A DNA stretch of 64,000 nucleotides from Tubulanus polymorphus (Eukaryota > Nemertea > Palaeonemertea > Tubulaniformes > Tubulanidae). Positions 48,504 through 58,630 of this stretch are shown here, piece after piece. The notes beneath the pieces are model-generated. The model searched no databases, was not told the DNA's origin, and saw only the letters and a list, made by a program, of their open reading frames with translations. Position 1 is the stretch's first letter, and each line of letters opens with the position of its first letter. A program made the position numbers and the translations under genes. The stretch spans positions 7,791,001-7,855,000 of the forward strand of contig NC_134028.1 of the NCBI RefSeq assembly GCF_964204645.1, read 5' to 3'.

Positions 48504-49913
48504 CTTAAGTATGTGGGAACCTAGGACTAGGGCTCGGGTCAGAGAAGTAATGACCAGAAAGTTTATGGCTAGTGCAGACACAGTGTCGGACCGACATGCT
48601 TTGGCTAGAATAGACAGACGTCCAAACACATTTCCTTGTGTGAATCTATGTTAAGAGTTGATCTTCTTGGGTTCAGGACTCGGCTTTGAACTTTGCCAAT
48701 TGAAAAACTTATGTTTGCTGTATAACATGTTTTATCGGGCGAGTACTGTCCATAATAAATACTATTGTTGTTCCCTATATCGCGCTGCCTTGAAGATCAC
48801 TCGGACTTCTTGTAATATAGTAAGCTTTTGTTATCTGATCCATATGTGATATGATTCACACTTGCCGTGGAATATTTCGTCATCCGGCTAGTTTCTTGCC
48901 CTTGTACGTTTATGCATGTTTTACCTCGGTTCTTTTTACCTTTGTTTGACCCTGAATTGGGGAATTTCCACGCCGGTCTCTGGGTGACTTATACCCTAGT
49001 GAAGCTCAGCCCGGGGCTTCTCACCCTTGGTTATATTCTGTACCAATCATTAATGAACCCGCTCAGAATACACGTGGTCTGATTTTTGGGTGAACATTTC
49101 AAATGGGCGGAACTAAAATGGCAAGTCTTAGTGACGACGTGAGCTCTGTAGGTGCGAAAGAAGCACGGAGGAGGGGGAATGGGGCACTAACCACAAGAAA
49201 ATGTTTTAAATCTACACACTCGCTTTCTGTGTGAAAGAGTAACGCGATAATTGTTCGCAATGTGCGTATTTTAATCTAACTTTAATGCGCGCTTTACAGT
49301 ATCTCTTATTGACTTAAGAAAAAGAGGGACTTGTAAAAGTGGTCAGGATCTGCAAATACGTTCAGAACATGAAAACTTTTTTTTCCGAGTTAGTAAAAAA
49401 CTCAAAAAATTGGAGTAGGCCATGCCTGAGCCAGGATTCACCAGCATCAATTTTAACAACAAATTCACTATGTGTAGATTGATAATGCATACAAATGAAA
49501 TGCGGAAATTATTTGAAATTTCAGATATAGTTGTCTGACAAACGAGCGTAATGTCTCGCCAATCTGTAATTACATTGGGAATCTGTAAATTTGTATACTG
49601 CGAACAAGCAAATACTGTTAAGTAAATTTTATGTCGCCTGTTGGCGGGACGTATACGCACCCCACGCTACGGGCCTGCACGGACAGACCTTGAAAAGGCC
49701 TACAGTGCCTGAGCCCATTCGGTCCTAAGGACTATTCTGGCGATTCACGCAGTTCATTTCGCCGTTTACATTTTGAAATGATATACATGCCATTATCTAT
49801 GTCATCATGTTTCCAACCGAACGAGGCGGTGAACCGGCTTGTTTGGGGCCTTTCGGGTCCCATTCTTTCCTGCCTTAAGTCGTCCATTTGAATGTATTTC
49901 AGCTGCCGTGACG
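48504..49913. other. Intergenic; upstream region of the Ebony-like gene
   Basis: No coding exon was found. A splice acceptor (TTTCAG at 49897-49902) lies 11 nt before the Ebony-like ATG, so an untranslated first exon probably lies somewhere in this stretch, but I cannot place it. The frame reading into the gene from 49839 has no support upstream of that acceptor. Confidence 0.4.
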
Positions 49914-52807
49914 ATGTCGTTGACTAACAGTTACTTGGTCGGGAAATCCGAAAAGTACCCGGACGTAAAGGTGCACGAGTTATTTGAAGAGGTTAGTCGG
50001 CGCAATGCGAACAAAACAGCCGTCATCGAGGAGAAAACTCACGTCACATTCGAACAACTGAACCGTAAAGCTAACGCTATTGCGGCATCCATAAAACAGA
50101 ATCTAACGAAATATGACGTCGCTGGTGATGCTAAAGACCCGGTAGTGTGTATTCTGTTACCGGGCGGTTTGAAGTACACGTCGACGGTGCTAGCTTTATG
50201 GAAACTGGGCATCGCATTCATCCCATTCGAACCCGATCTACCGGTCAACCGTATGAAGCTTATTTTCAGAGAGGCGAAACCGTTGTGTTTCATTTCGTCT
50301 GGTGAATACTCGAACATCGTCAACAATTTCGAGATAATCGGCGAAGGTGTGATGATACTCGAACATGCGCAATTACTCGAAGATGGAAGCACGGATGGAG
50401 ATGGTAGTGGGAATGACGTCAAAGCGATGTACAGCGATACTGAATTAGCGGCAATATTGTATACATCGGGCAGTACGGGAACACCAAAAGGGGTCAAAAT
50501 TAGTCACAAGAATCTGGTGAACCGCTTCTTCTGGCAATGGAACGCATTTCCATTCAAAGAAAACGATCTAATCGCCGCCAAAACGGCTTTGGTATTTGTT
50601 GATTCGTTGACGGAGGTATTTGGAACGCTTTGCAAAGGGGTCACCATTGTGGTTATCCCCCCTGAGATGACGCGTAATACCGAAGTGTTCGTGAATATGC
50701 TCGATAAATATGGAGTGACTAAACTAGTCACTAGTCCATCGCAACTGCGAACCGTCTTACTGTTTAAAACGGCCGTCAACCTGCGTAGATTAAATCTCGT
50801 GGTAACCAGTGCGGAGGAACTTCCGCACGAAGTTGCTAAAGATTTCTTCAACGCGTTCCCTCGCGGTACTGTGTTGGCTAATTATTACGGCAGCACTGAA
50901 ACAACGGGCGAAATCACGACCGTCACTTTTCATTCGGCTGCCGATGTTGATCGATGCACGAGCGATCTTAAAGTCGCAATCGGTCAACCACTCGACAACT
51001 GCGCAGTATTTCTCGTGGACGAGTCCCTGACGAAGGTCGTCCCCACCGGAGAGCTCGGCGAAATACTGGTAGCCGGGCCGAGTATAGTCGACGCCTACAC
51101 CGATCGGGCTAAAATGGTGGACTTCATTCCGAATTCCATAGCGTCAATCCCCGACGAAATCAAGCTCCGATTTCCGAAACTGTACAGAACCGGGGATTTC
51201 GGGAGGATCGTCGATGGTCACGTGATCTACGAAGGTAGGCGAGATAGCCAGGTGAAGATCAATGGCAAACGGATTAATTTAGAATCGGTGAGATTGGTCG
51301 TAATGAACATTCCCGATGTCGAAAAAGCTGTCGTTTTGGTTTGTAAACTCACCGACACTAACCAGAAAATAGTGGCTTTTTTCGTCAGCAACGGCAACGT
51401 GCGCGTCACGAAAGAAGAAGTGACGAGTCACTGTAAAGATAGTTTACCGGCGTACATGATTCCATTGGTCCTCGAGGTTCCGAAAATACCGATGACAACT
51501 ACTGGTAAAACTGACCGCTTGATGCTGCTTCATATGTTCAAGAAGTCTATTTCAAACGCCACCGGCGCCAAACGAAATTACGACCAAGCTACTGCATCGA
51601 TTTTAGAAGTAATCGCCAAGTGTCTGGGAGTTAGTGAAGTAACATTGGAAGATAACTTCTTCGCCATCGGCGGCGACTCGCTCAGCGCCGTGACCATAAT
51701 CGTGCAGCTCCGAGAACTGGGATATTCGGTCGACTCGACGCAGTTCCTCAACGCCAAGTCGCTGTCGCAGATCGTCGAATCGATCAAAAATGCTAAGGAT
51801 AAAAACGACGCCAGAGATTCCGAGACGGACGAATATTCGATCGAGATGTTGAACGACGTTTCCGAAGACGATCAACAAGCGGCTAGGTCGCTGTTGGCCG
51901 AATGCTTCATTCGTAAAGACCCGATGACGATATGTTTGAGAGCGACGAAATCCGATTTCTTGGGGCACTTGGGCAAGATATGGCCGTCAGTGGCTGCATG
52001 TGGCGGAAGTGTTATCGCGCGCAATAAAAAGACAGGTAATCAACTATGATATACTGATTTTCGTCGAGATCAAAAATACATCAGTATTCTGTCGATTTTA
52101 AGCGTACGTTTATTAACCATGTTTTTAGGTCAGATTGCGGGATTGAATATGGTTGGTAATTTTGAGGTCCAAGCGCCTCCCGATGACGCGTTTGATCCGG
52201 TTCTTACTTCGATCGGGGAATTTCTGGGTTCTTGCGACGCCGACTTTCACGGTAAGTATAACTATATATCTTTAAGAAACTATAGAAGCGCCGTATTGTA
52301 TGATGACATGAAATCTTTAATTTCGAGTGTAGAAATGACGCAGGGAGGTGGTTGGTGGACCTCTTTAATCGGAGGCATCGATCCAAGTGTTCCTTACGAG
52401 GATAATCTGAAGATTTTCTTGATGATGGAAAAGAAGGTCGTCGATGTAGCGAAAGCTAAAGGTGCTAGCGGTATGACATCAGTTAATACCCACCCAGTTA
52501 CCAGTGTAAGGCTTTCACATTTTTGTATCGTCTTTTTGGGCACCGAAACATATGCTTTGTAGTTCAAGAGACGTATTCGTGTTTTCGGACACTACATGTA
52601 TATAGAATATCTACCGGGGACATCTACGTGTAGATATTTTCATCATATTTCATATCAACTTTTTTTCAGAATATCGGTGAACATTTCCTTGGTTTTACGA
52701 AATTAGGCAGTCACAAGATTAACGAGTTTGTATCCGCTGACGGCACACGACCATTCTCAATACTCGCAGATGACGTCATCGCCGACTCGATGGCCTTGAA
52801 GTTTTAA
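49914..52807 (+). CDS. ebony: Ebony-like amine synthetase: adenylation - carrier - GNAT-like C-terminal domain (3 exons, 878 aa)
   Basis: Exons 49914-52035, 52129-52505 and 52670-52807 give 2637 nt in frame. Drosophila Ebony (879 aa) is a small NRPS-like enzyme that activates beta-alanine, tethers it to a carrier domain and joins it to amines such as dopamine or histamine. This protein has the same order and size. Adenylation core motifs are TSGSTGTPKG from residue 184, YGSTE at 325-329 and YRTGD at 424-428; the carrier motif IGGDSLS carries the phosphopantetheine serine at 589; residues from about 640 resemble the amine-accepting GNAT-fold part of Ebony-type proteins (VPYEDNLKIF, VNTHPVT, GEHFLGF). 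I chose the ATG just after a splice acceptor; the longer upstream frame is untranslated. A GTAAGT inside exon 2 at 52251 is not used because the frame stays open and coding-like. Substrate and amine partner are unknown; beta-alanine is inferred by family only. Confidence 0.88.
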
Positions 52808-53165
52808 AACGCGACGGATTGAAGAACTTTACTATTTTAAGTCTTTTTAAGCGCTTCCAATCCTTCGAAATTCAATCTTAATGAAATTGATTCCTTTTAA
52901 TGTCGATAATGTTGCTGTTGATGATTTTATCGGTTCTAGAAATCAATCCCATGCATGACCTTGCGTGCAGATGCATGCATTCTTCGAAACATTTAAATAT
53001 ATACATAGTTATATTTTGCTTTTACAGTTCTATCGGTTAATTGCTGTTTTCTGGTTGAGGTATTATATAAAGTCTTTCATATGAAACGTTTATAAGAATA
53101 CATTTAGCTTGTTATTATTACTATGAAAAACATGATTGTGTTACTTGTATTTTATTTGCCATATC
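52808..53165. other. 3' flank of the Ebony-like gene
   Basis: AT-rich sequence between the Ebony-like stop codon and the first fold-back element. No strong AATAAA is visible before the fold-back cluster, so the transcript may end by a variant signal or run into the repeats. Confidence 0.35.
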
Positions 53166-53580
53166 TACGGAAGCGATAAAGGGCCTCGAGTTGTCGGGTT
53201 CCAACTCGACAAGTCGCCATATTTATGTCGAAATATCGCGATATATCGCGTCAAGTCGACATGAATATGTCGACATATCGTGACGTTTTCACGACAAATT
53301 TCGCTTTTTCGCCCATTTTCCACGGGGCAAGCCGTCATTTGAAGACACGTCTAAATGTAAGATGAGGACACCAGTGATATGACGACTGAGTTTCAAGTCG
53401 TCATGAATATGTCGACTTGTCGCGAGGAAAATGGTCGTGAAAACGAAATGTGTCGTCAAAACGTCACGATATGTCGACATATTCATGTCGACTTGACGCG
53501 ATATATCGCGATATATCGACATAAATATGGCGACTTGTCGAGTTGGAACGCGACACCTCGAGGCCCCTTATGCTTCCGTA
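53166..53580. mobile_element. Fold-back element, copy 1
   Basis: 415 bp, starting TACGGAAGCGATAAAGGGCC and ending with the complement (CTTCCGTA). The whole element is an imperfect inverted repeat, arms of about 190 bp, dense in TCGACATA and CGCGATATATCGCG palindromes. CATATC lies directly on both sides, a plausible 6-bp target duplication. No transposase. Long open frames on both strands (RDISRQ-type peptides) only reflect the palindromic code. Confidence 0.85.
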
Positions 53581-53620
53581 CATATCATATGGCACCTTTT
53601 TGCTCAGAAAAGAACGATCG

Positions 53621-54036
53621 TACGGAAGCGATAAGGGGCCTCGAGTGGTCGCGTTCAAACTCAACAAGTCGTCATATTTATGTCGACATACCGCGATATA
53701 TCGCGTCAAGTCGACTTGAATATGTCGCTATATCGTGACGTTTTTACGACATATTTCGTTTTCTCGACCATTTTCCTCGCGACAAGTCGACATATTCATG
53801 ACGACTTGAAACTCAGTCGTCATATTACTGGCGTCCTCATCTTACATTTAGACATGTCTTCAAATGACGGCTTGTCCCGTGGAAAATGGGCAAAAAAGCG
53901 AAATTTGTCGTGAAAACCTCACGATATGTCGACATATTCATGTCGACTTGACGCGATTTATCGCGATATATCGGCATAAATATGGCGACTTGCCGAGTTG
54001 GAACGCGACATCTCGAGGCCCCTTATCGCTTCCGTA
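53621..54036. mobile_element. Fold-back element, copy 2
   Basis: 416 bp, starting TACGGAAGCGATAAGGGGCC and ending GCTTCCGTA. It is closely similar to copy 1 and lies only 40 bp from it. No clear target duplication. Confidence 0.85.
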
Positions 54037-54574
54037 CGAATACGACACTGAATCATTCAAGATCGGCGGATTTATTTGGCGAATCGGTTTTCGCACCGAA
54101 TCCACTTATGTGTCTCCCGAATTTAATCGCAGGCGATTCGTACCAAAAATGACTCGCCGAAGTAATTAGCATAGGTCTATCACAAGTTTAAGCCCGTCGC
54201 GCTCAAGCGAAAAATGCACGCTTTGACCGCGTCGAAAAGCGCGTGCTACCCTGTGCTGTCATCACGAGTAACTCGTCACAAAAGGTCGTTGTGCTTTGTC
54301 GTAATTCAGCTGGGCGTTTGACCGAGCGTTGAGGAATCGTATGTTTCTAAAGCGGGGACATTCGCACGGCGTCTGCGACTTCAAATTTCGAAACGAAATT
54401 TCCGTACATGTAATAAATTTATCGATTTCAATCCCACAATCAAAAAAAAAATTGCATACGCATATACAATATTTTTCAAGGTATTTATACACTTTCAAGT
54501 TAGTCTGGGGTAATAACGCGTGCGTATATTGACAACGAATGCAGCACAAAGATGATCACCACGAAGTCGCCCAC
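54037..54574. other. Spacer between fold-back elements
   Basis: About 540 bp of ordinary unique-looking sequence separating fold-back copies 2 and 3. No exon was recognised. Confidence 0.35.
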
Positions 54575-55427
54575 TACGGAAGCGATATGTACGGAAGCGA
54601 TAAAGGGCCTCGAGTTGTCGCGTTCCAACTCGACAAGTCGCCATATTTATGTCGACATATCGCGATATATCGCGTCAAGTCGACATGAATATGTCGACAT
54701 ATCGTGACGTTTTCACGACAAATTTCGCTTTTTTGCCCATTTTTACGGAAGCGATACAGGGCCTCGAGATGTCGCGTTCAAACTCGACAAGTCGCCATAT
54801 TTATGTCGATATAATGCGATATATCGCGTCAAGTCGACATGAATATGTCGACATATCGTGACGTTTTCACGACAAATTTCGCTTTTTCGCCCATTTTCCA
54901 CGGGACAAGCCGTCATTTGAAGACACGTCGAAATGTAAGATGAGGACGCCAGTTATATGGCGACTGAGTTTCAAGTCGTCACGAATATGTCGACTTGTTG
55001 CGAGGAAAGTGGTCGAGAGAACGAAATATGTCGTCAAAACATCACGATATATCGACATATTCATGTCGACTTGACGCGATATATCGCGATATGTCGACAT
55101 AAATATGACGTCTTGTCGAGTTGGAACGCGACATCTCGAGGCCCCTTATCGCTTCCGTACATTTTTTACGGGACAAGCCGTAACTTGAAGACATGTCTAA
55201 ATGTAAGATGAGGACACAAGTAATATGACGACTGAGTTTTAAGTCGTCATGAATATGTCGACTTGTCGCGAGGAAAGTGGTCGAGAGGACGAAATATGTC
55301 GTGAAAACGTCACGATATATCGACATATTCATGTCGACTTGACGCGATATATCGCGGTATGTCGACATAAATATGGCGACTTGTCGAGTTAGAACGCGAC
55401 ATCTCGAGGCCCCTTATCGCTTCCGTA
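54575..55427. mobile_element. Fold-back element, copy 3, split by copy 4
   Basis: The left part 54590-54743 and right part 55160-55427 form one element interrupted by copy 4. A duplicated tip (TACGGAAGCGATA at 54575 and again at 54590) precedes it. Left and right parts continue the same consensus: the left part stops in the TTTTGCCCATTT stretch and the right part resumes at CATTTTTTACGGGACAAGCC. Confidence 0.8.
54744..55159. mobile_element. Fold-back element, copy 4, nested in copy 3
   Basis: 416 bp, starting TACGGAAGCGATACAGGGCC and ending GCTTCCGTA. CATTT borders it on both sides, and that word is single in uninterrupted copies, so the element inserted into copy 3 and duplicated about 5 bp. 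This shows the family was mobile after copy 3 was in place. Confidence 0.82.
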
Positions 55428-55431
55428 GATA

Positions 55432-55834
55432 TGGGGCCTCGAGTTGTCGCGTTCAAACTCGACAAGTCGCCATATTTATGTCGATATATCGCGATATATC
55501 GCGTCAAGTCGACATGAATATGTCGACATATCGTGACGTTTTCACGACAAATATCGCTTTTTCGCTCATTTTCCACGGGACAAGCCGTCATTTGAAGACA
55601 TGTCTAAATGTAAGATGAGGACGCCAGTAATATGACGACTGAGTTTCAAGTCGTCATGAATATGTCGACTTGTCGCGAGGAAAATGGTCGAGAAAACGAA
55701 ATATGTCGTCAAAACGTCACGATATGTCGACATATTCATGTCGACCTGACGCGATATATCGCGATATATCGACATAAATATGACGACTTGTCGAGTTGGA
55801 ACGCGACATCTCGAGGCCCCTTATCGCTTCCGTA
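55432..55834. mobile_element. Fold-back element, copy 5 (left tip missing)
   Basis: It starts at GGGGCCTCGAG without the usual TACGGAAGCGATAA tip and ends GCTTCCGTA. It immediately follows copy 3, so the loss may reflect recombination between adjacent tips. Confidence 0.75.
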
Positions 55835-55924
55835 GCCCACACATGGGTGAATTTGAGAATTTGACGTAGCGCACTCGGCGTGCGAGGCCGGCTGTAAATT
55901 CTGTCAGGTAAATGTACGGAAGAG

Positions 55925-57041
55925 TACGGAAGAGCAATGCGGCCAACAACATTTTATTTTCAGTTTAAAAAGTCGACTTTTCGAGTTAGTAAGTCGACTT
56001 TTCGAGTTAATAAGTCGACTTTTCGAGTTTAAAAAGTCGACTTTTCGACTTTAAAAAGTCGCTTTTTCGAGTTAATAAGTCGACTTTTCGAGTTATTAAG
56101 TCGACTTTTCGACTTTAAAAAGTCGACTTTTCGATTTAATAAGTCGACTTTTCGACTTTAAAAAGTCGACTTTTCGACTGTCACTTTTTGGTACGCGTAC
56201 AAAACCGTCGCGAGCCTTTATCACGACGAAATTATGTCGAAAAAACGAGATATATAGCGATTTATCGACATAATTAAGTCGATACATCGCGTTAATGTCG
56301 TCTTATCGCAAAAACTTATCACGGTAAATCGTGATACGGATCACGACTTTAACTTATGTCGATATACTCTATCTCGACATTACCGTACCATCGACATAAT
56401 TTTCACGAGTTAACCTTAAAATGCATGTCAATTTATTGAGACAATTTCGCAAAAAGTCGACATCAATATCACGACATTGTAAAATTGATGAAGTATACTT
56501 ATTCATATTGATATATTGAGATCGCTGACCTAATTCTGGTTCATAGAACACTGAGGGATACCTCATCGAATTACAAGATACAGGGGGTCTAAGGGCATTA
56601 GGGTGTTCTCCCTTATTCCTACATTCAATTTCAAGCTAGTGTAATTTTTCAGCCCTTCATAGGCAAATACAAATGGTTACATATTCAATTTAATTTCCAG
56701 ATGGTTGGCACATCACAGGGCTTTAGGGGCCATATACTCCTTGAGATTTCTGCCTGAACCCCCTCCCCCTCCCGTTTTACTATGGGGCCTTAAGTATGCG
56801 TCTCTTTATTGAAATTAGGTCGGCTATAGGTCAGCAATATATTGGGTCGAACAACTATCACATCACTGCCGGCGGACGAACGAAAAGTCGACTTTTTAAA
56901 GTCGAAAAGTCGACTTTTTAAACTCGAAAAGTCGACTTTTTGAAGGGTCGACTTACTAACTCGAAAAGTCGACTTAATAACTCGAAAAGTCGACTTTTTA
57001 AACTGAAAATAAAATGCTGTTGGCCGCATTGCTCTTCCGTA
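55925..57041. mobile_element. Related 1.1 kb fold-back element with 20-bp satellite arms
   Basis: The ends TACGGAAGAGCAATGCGGCC at 55925 and the complement ending at 57041 are inverted over about 50 bp, continuing into AGTCGACTTTT repeats on each side (55966-56180 and, inverted, 56881-57003). The tip TACGGAAG is shared with the 415-bp fold-back family, and a duplicated tip lies at 55915. The middle holds TCGACATAATT words and AT-rich DNA without coding capacity. No target duplication was seen. Confidence 0.72.
55966..56180. repeat. About ten units of a 20-21 bp repeat (AGTCGACTTTTCGAGTTAAT)
   Basis: Units vary between GAGTTAAT, GAGTTTAAAA and GACTTTAAAA in their second half. Each has a GTCGAC palindrome. 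They form the left arm of the 1.1 kb fold-back element; a shorter inverted array at 56881-57003 forms the right arm. Confidence 0.9.
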
Positions 57042-57278
57042 CCATATATGCCGATGACTGGGTAAACACATATACGCGCGATGGTTCGTATCAAAGACAG
57101 TTCATGAATGCTGACAAAAATATATGAGTGTTATCCGATATCGAAAAAACCGTCAAATTTAAAAAAAAAACCATTTCTTGGCAAGATCTATATATTTAGA
57201 AACGGATACATACAAATAAATGAATGTTGAAATCTTACACCGATCATTTTGTATCGTATGACTTTCATATCAAATATT

Positions 57279-57447
57279 TCCATCTGTATAAATTTCGACG
57301 ATATTTTAAAAGGTGAAATACATTATTAAGATATACGGTTTCGGATGACGCGAGGACGCTGGTAAGATTTCCGTTGTTGAAATCCCGAATCCGACTAGGG
57401 CCGACCACCATCTGCCTGCGACATTCGCGAATATTCCGGTGTTGGAA
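57279..57447 (+). pseudogene. NTAN1: Decayed copy of NTAN1 exon 7 with its intron border
   Basis: The segment aligns by eye with NTAN1 sequence from just before exon 7 to near its end (60318-60482). It shares GGTGAAAT, ATATACGG and a 21-base identical stretch at 57416-57436 matching 60453-60473. It has many substitutions and a 2-base deletion at 57437, and the intron side matches too, so it is a genomic and not a retro-copied duplicate. No open frame is retained. Confidence 0.75.
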
Positions 57448-57829
57448 TTAGATACGGTACATAGAGTGATGTTTAACTACGTGTATTTACAAACCAAACC
57501 GAATCAGAAAACTTGACATATGATAAGACCTACCACATTTCTAAGACATTAAGAACAATTGTTGAACAATTTACATACATAGATAAACACACAATCTATT
57601 GCAATGCAGGTGCAATCAAACGATAGAGGTGACGTCAAGGGGATTCAGCTTTATAGAAGTGAGTATTGTCGAACTCATTGTATCAGGTGCTTAAGCTTTA
57701 GATATAGTATTTCATCAATTGTCACCAATAATGCATGTGAATTATCATTACGGTATCTTTAAGATTAGGTTGGGGTCTTAACATATCCAACGGGAACTCG
57801 AATAGACTAGCCCGATAGAAAAGTAAAAC

Positions 57830-57995
57830 GGCTGTAGTATTAGTAGCTTCTGCCAAAAAAATCAAAGGTTTTGGATAATCATTACGGCAGCACCAAGCAA
57901 CAGGTGAAATTACGTCCGTCATTTTTCATTCGGGTGCTGATATCGATGCACCGAGCAACAGTCGCGTTTAATATCTTTCTGTGCCGGCCTGGAAT
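57830..57995 (+). pseudogene. ebony: Decayed fragment of the Ebony-like adenylation domain
   Basis: 57878-57960 matches 50881-50964 of the intact gene (the YGSTETTGEITTVTFHSAAD region) with substitutions, a missing base after ACGGCAGCAC and an extra base near ATGCACCGAG. Weaker matching extends on both sides, including a later TTTAATATCTTTCTGTG resembling the GCAGTATTTCTCGTGG region. Orientation is the same as the intact gene. It is too short and broken to be expressed as an enzyme. Confidence 0.75.
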
Positions 57996-58630
57996 AGATG
58001 TACATGTATATATACGGCTCAATCTTTGACTGTTCTTTTGTACAGATCCCATCACCTGTAAATTGTATTATTCTTAGCGGCATGAAGTCTACATTAATCA
58101 TCAAAATCGATTTGAGTACGGTAGTTTATGTGCCGTTATAGCGTACCGGGTACCGGCCATCACCTATGACCGGTGAATAATCGGAGCTTCCCTTTTTAAA
58201 AACTTGAGTTAACCCTGGTAAGCGAGGAATTCGGTGACGTTTGCTCTCTACTGAAGGACGAAGAAGAGTTCCCAATGAAGATTGGATAGCAAGAGCGAGC
58301 ACTCTAACTACCGCACGCCGGGCGTAAACATACGTTTTTAGTTAAGATTTTAGACCATAATACTGTCAGTAAATTTTAACTTTTGGTTTGGGTAAATTTT
58401 AAAAGATTGGACACAATCAAACGGTCGTTCTAATCGTGACGAAATAAACTGAGTCGTGAATGTACAAAACGAAACTGAAAGTCAAACAAAGTCACGAAAG
58501 TGCAGTCAGTAAATGATTGCTGATTACATTACCATATACATGAATATGATGTTTATCTGTTGGTACCTTGAGATATATAATCCCCTCTTACTCTTTTTAG
58601 ACCTGTGAACTTTTGCCTACAAACATAAAA
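57996..58630. other. NTAN1 upstream region
   Basis: No recognised coding exon. A splice acceptor (TTTTTAG at 58593-58599) 31 nt before the NTAN1 ATG implies an upstream untranslated exon, probably here, which I cannot place. Confidence 0.35.

Noticed and set aside
52251-52290. GTAAGT inside Ebony-like exon 2 as a possible splice donor
   Set aside because: The frame stays open for another 250 bases with Ebony-like C-terminal sequence, and no acceptor at workable distance restores it.
53289-55835. Open frames full of RDISRQVDMNMS-type peptides on both strands
   Set aside because: They come from the palindromic TCGACATATCGCG sequence of the fold-back elements, read the same on both strands, and match no protein family.
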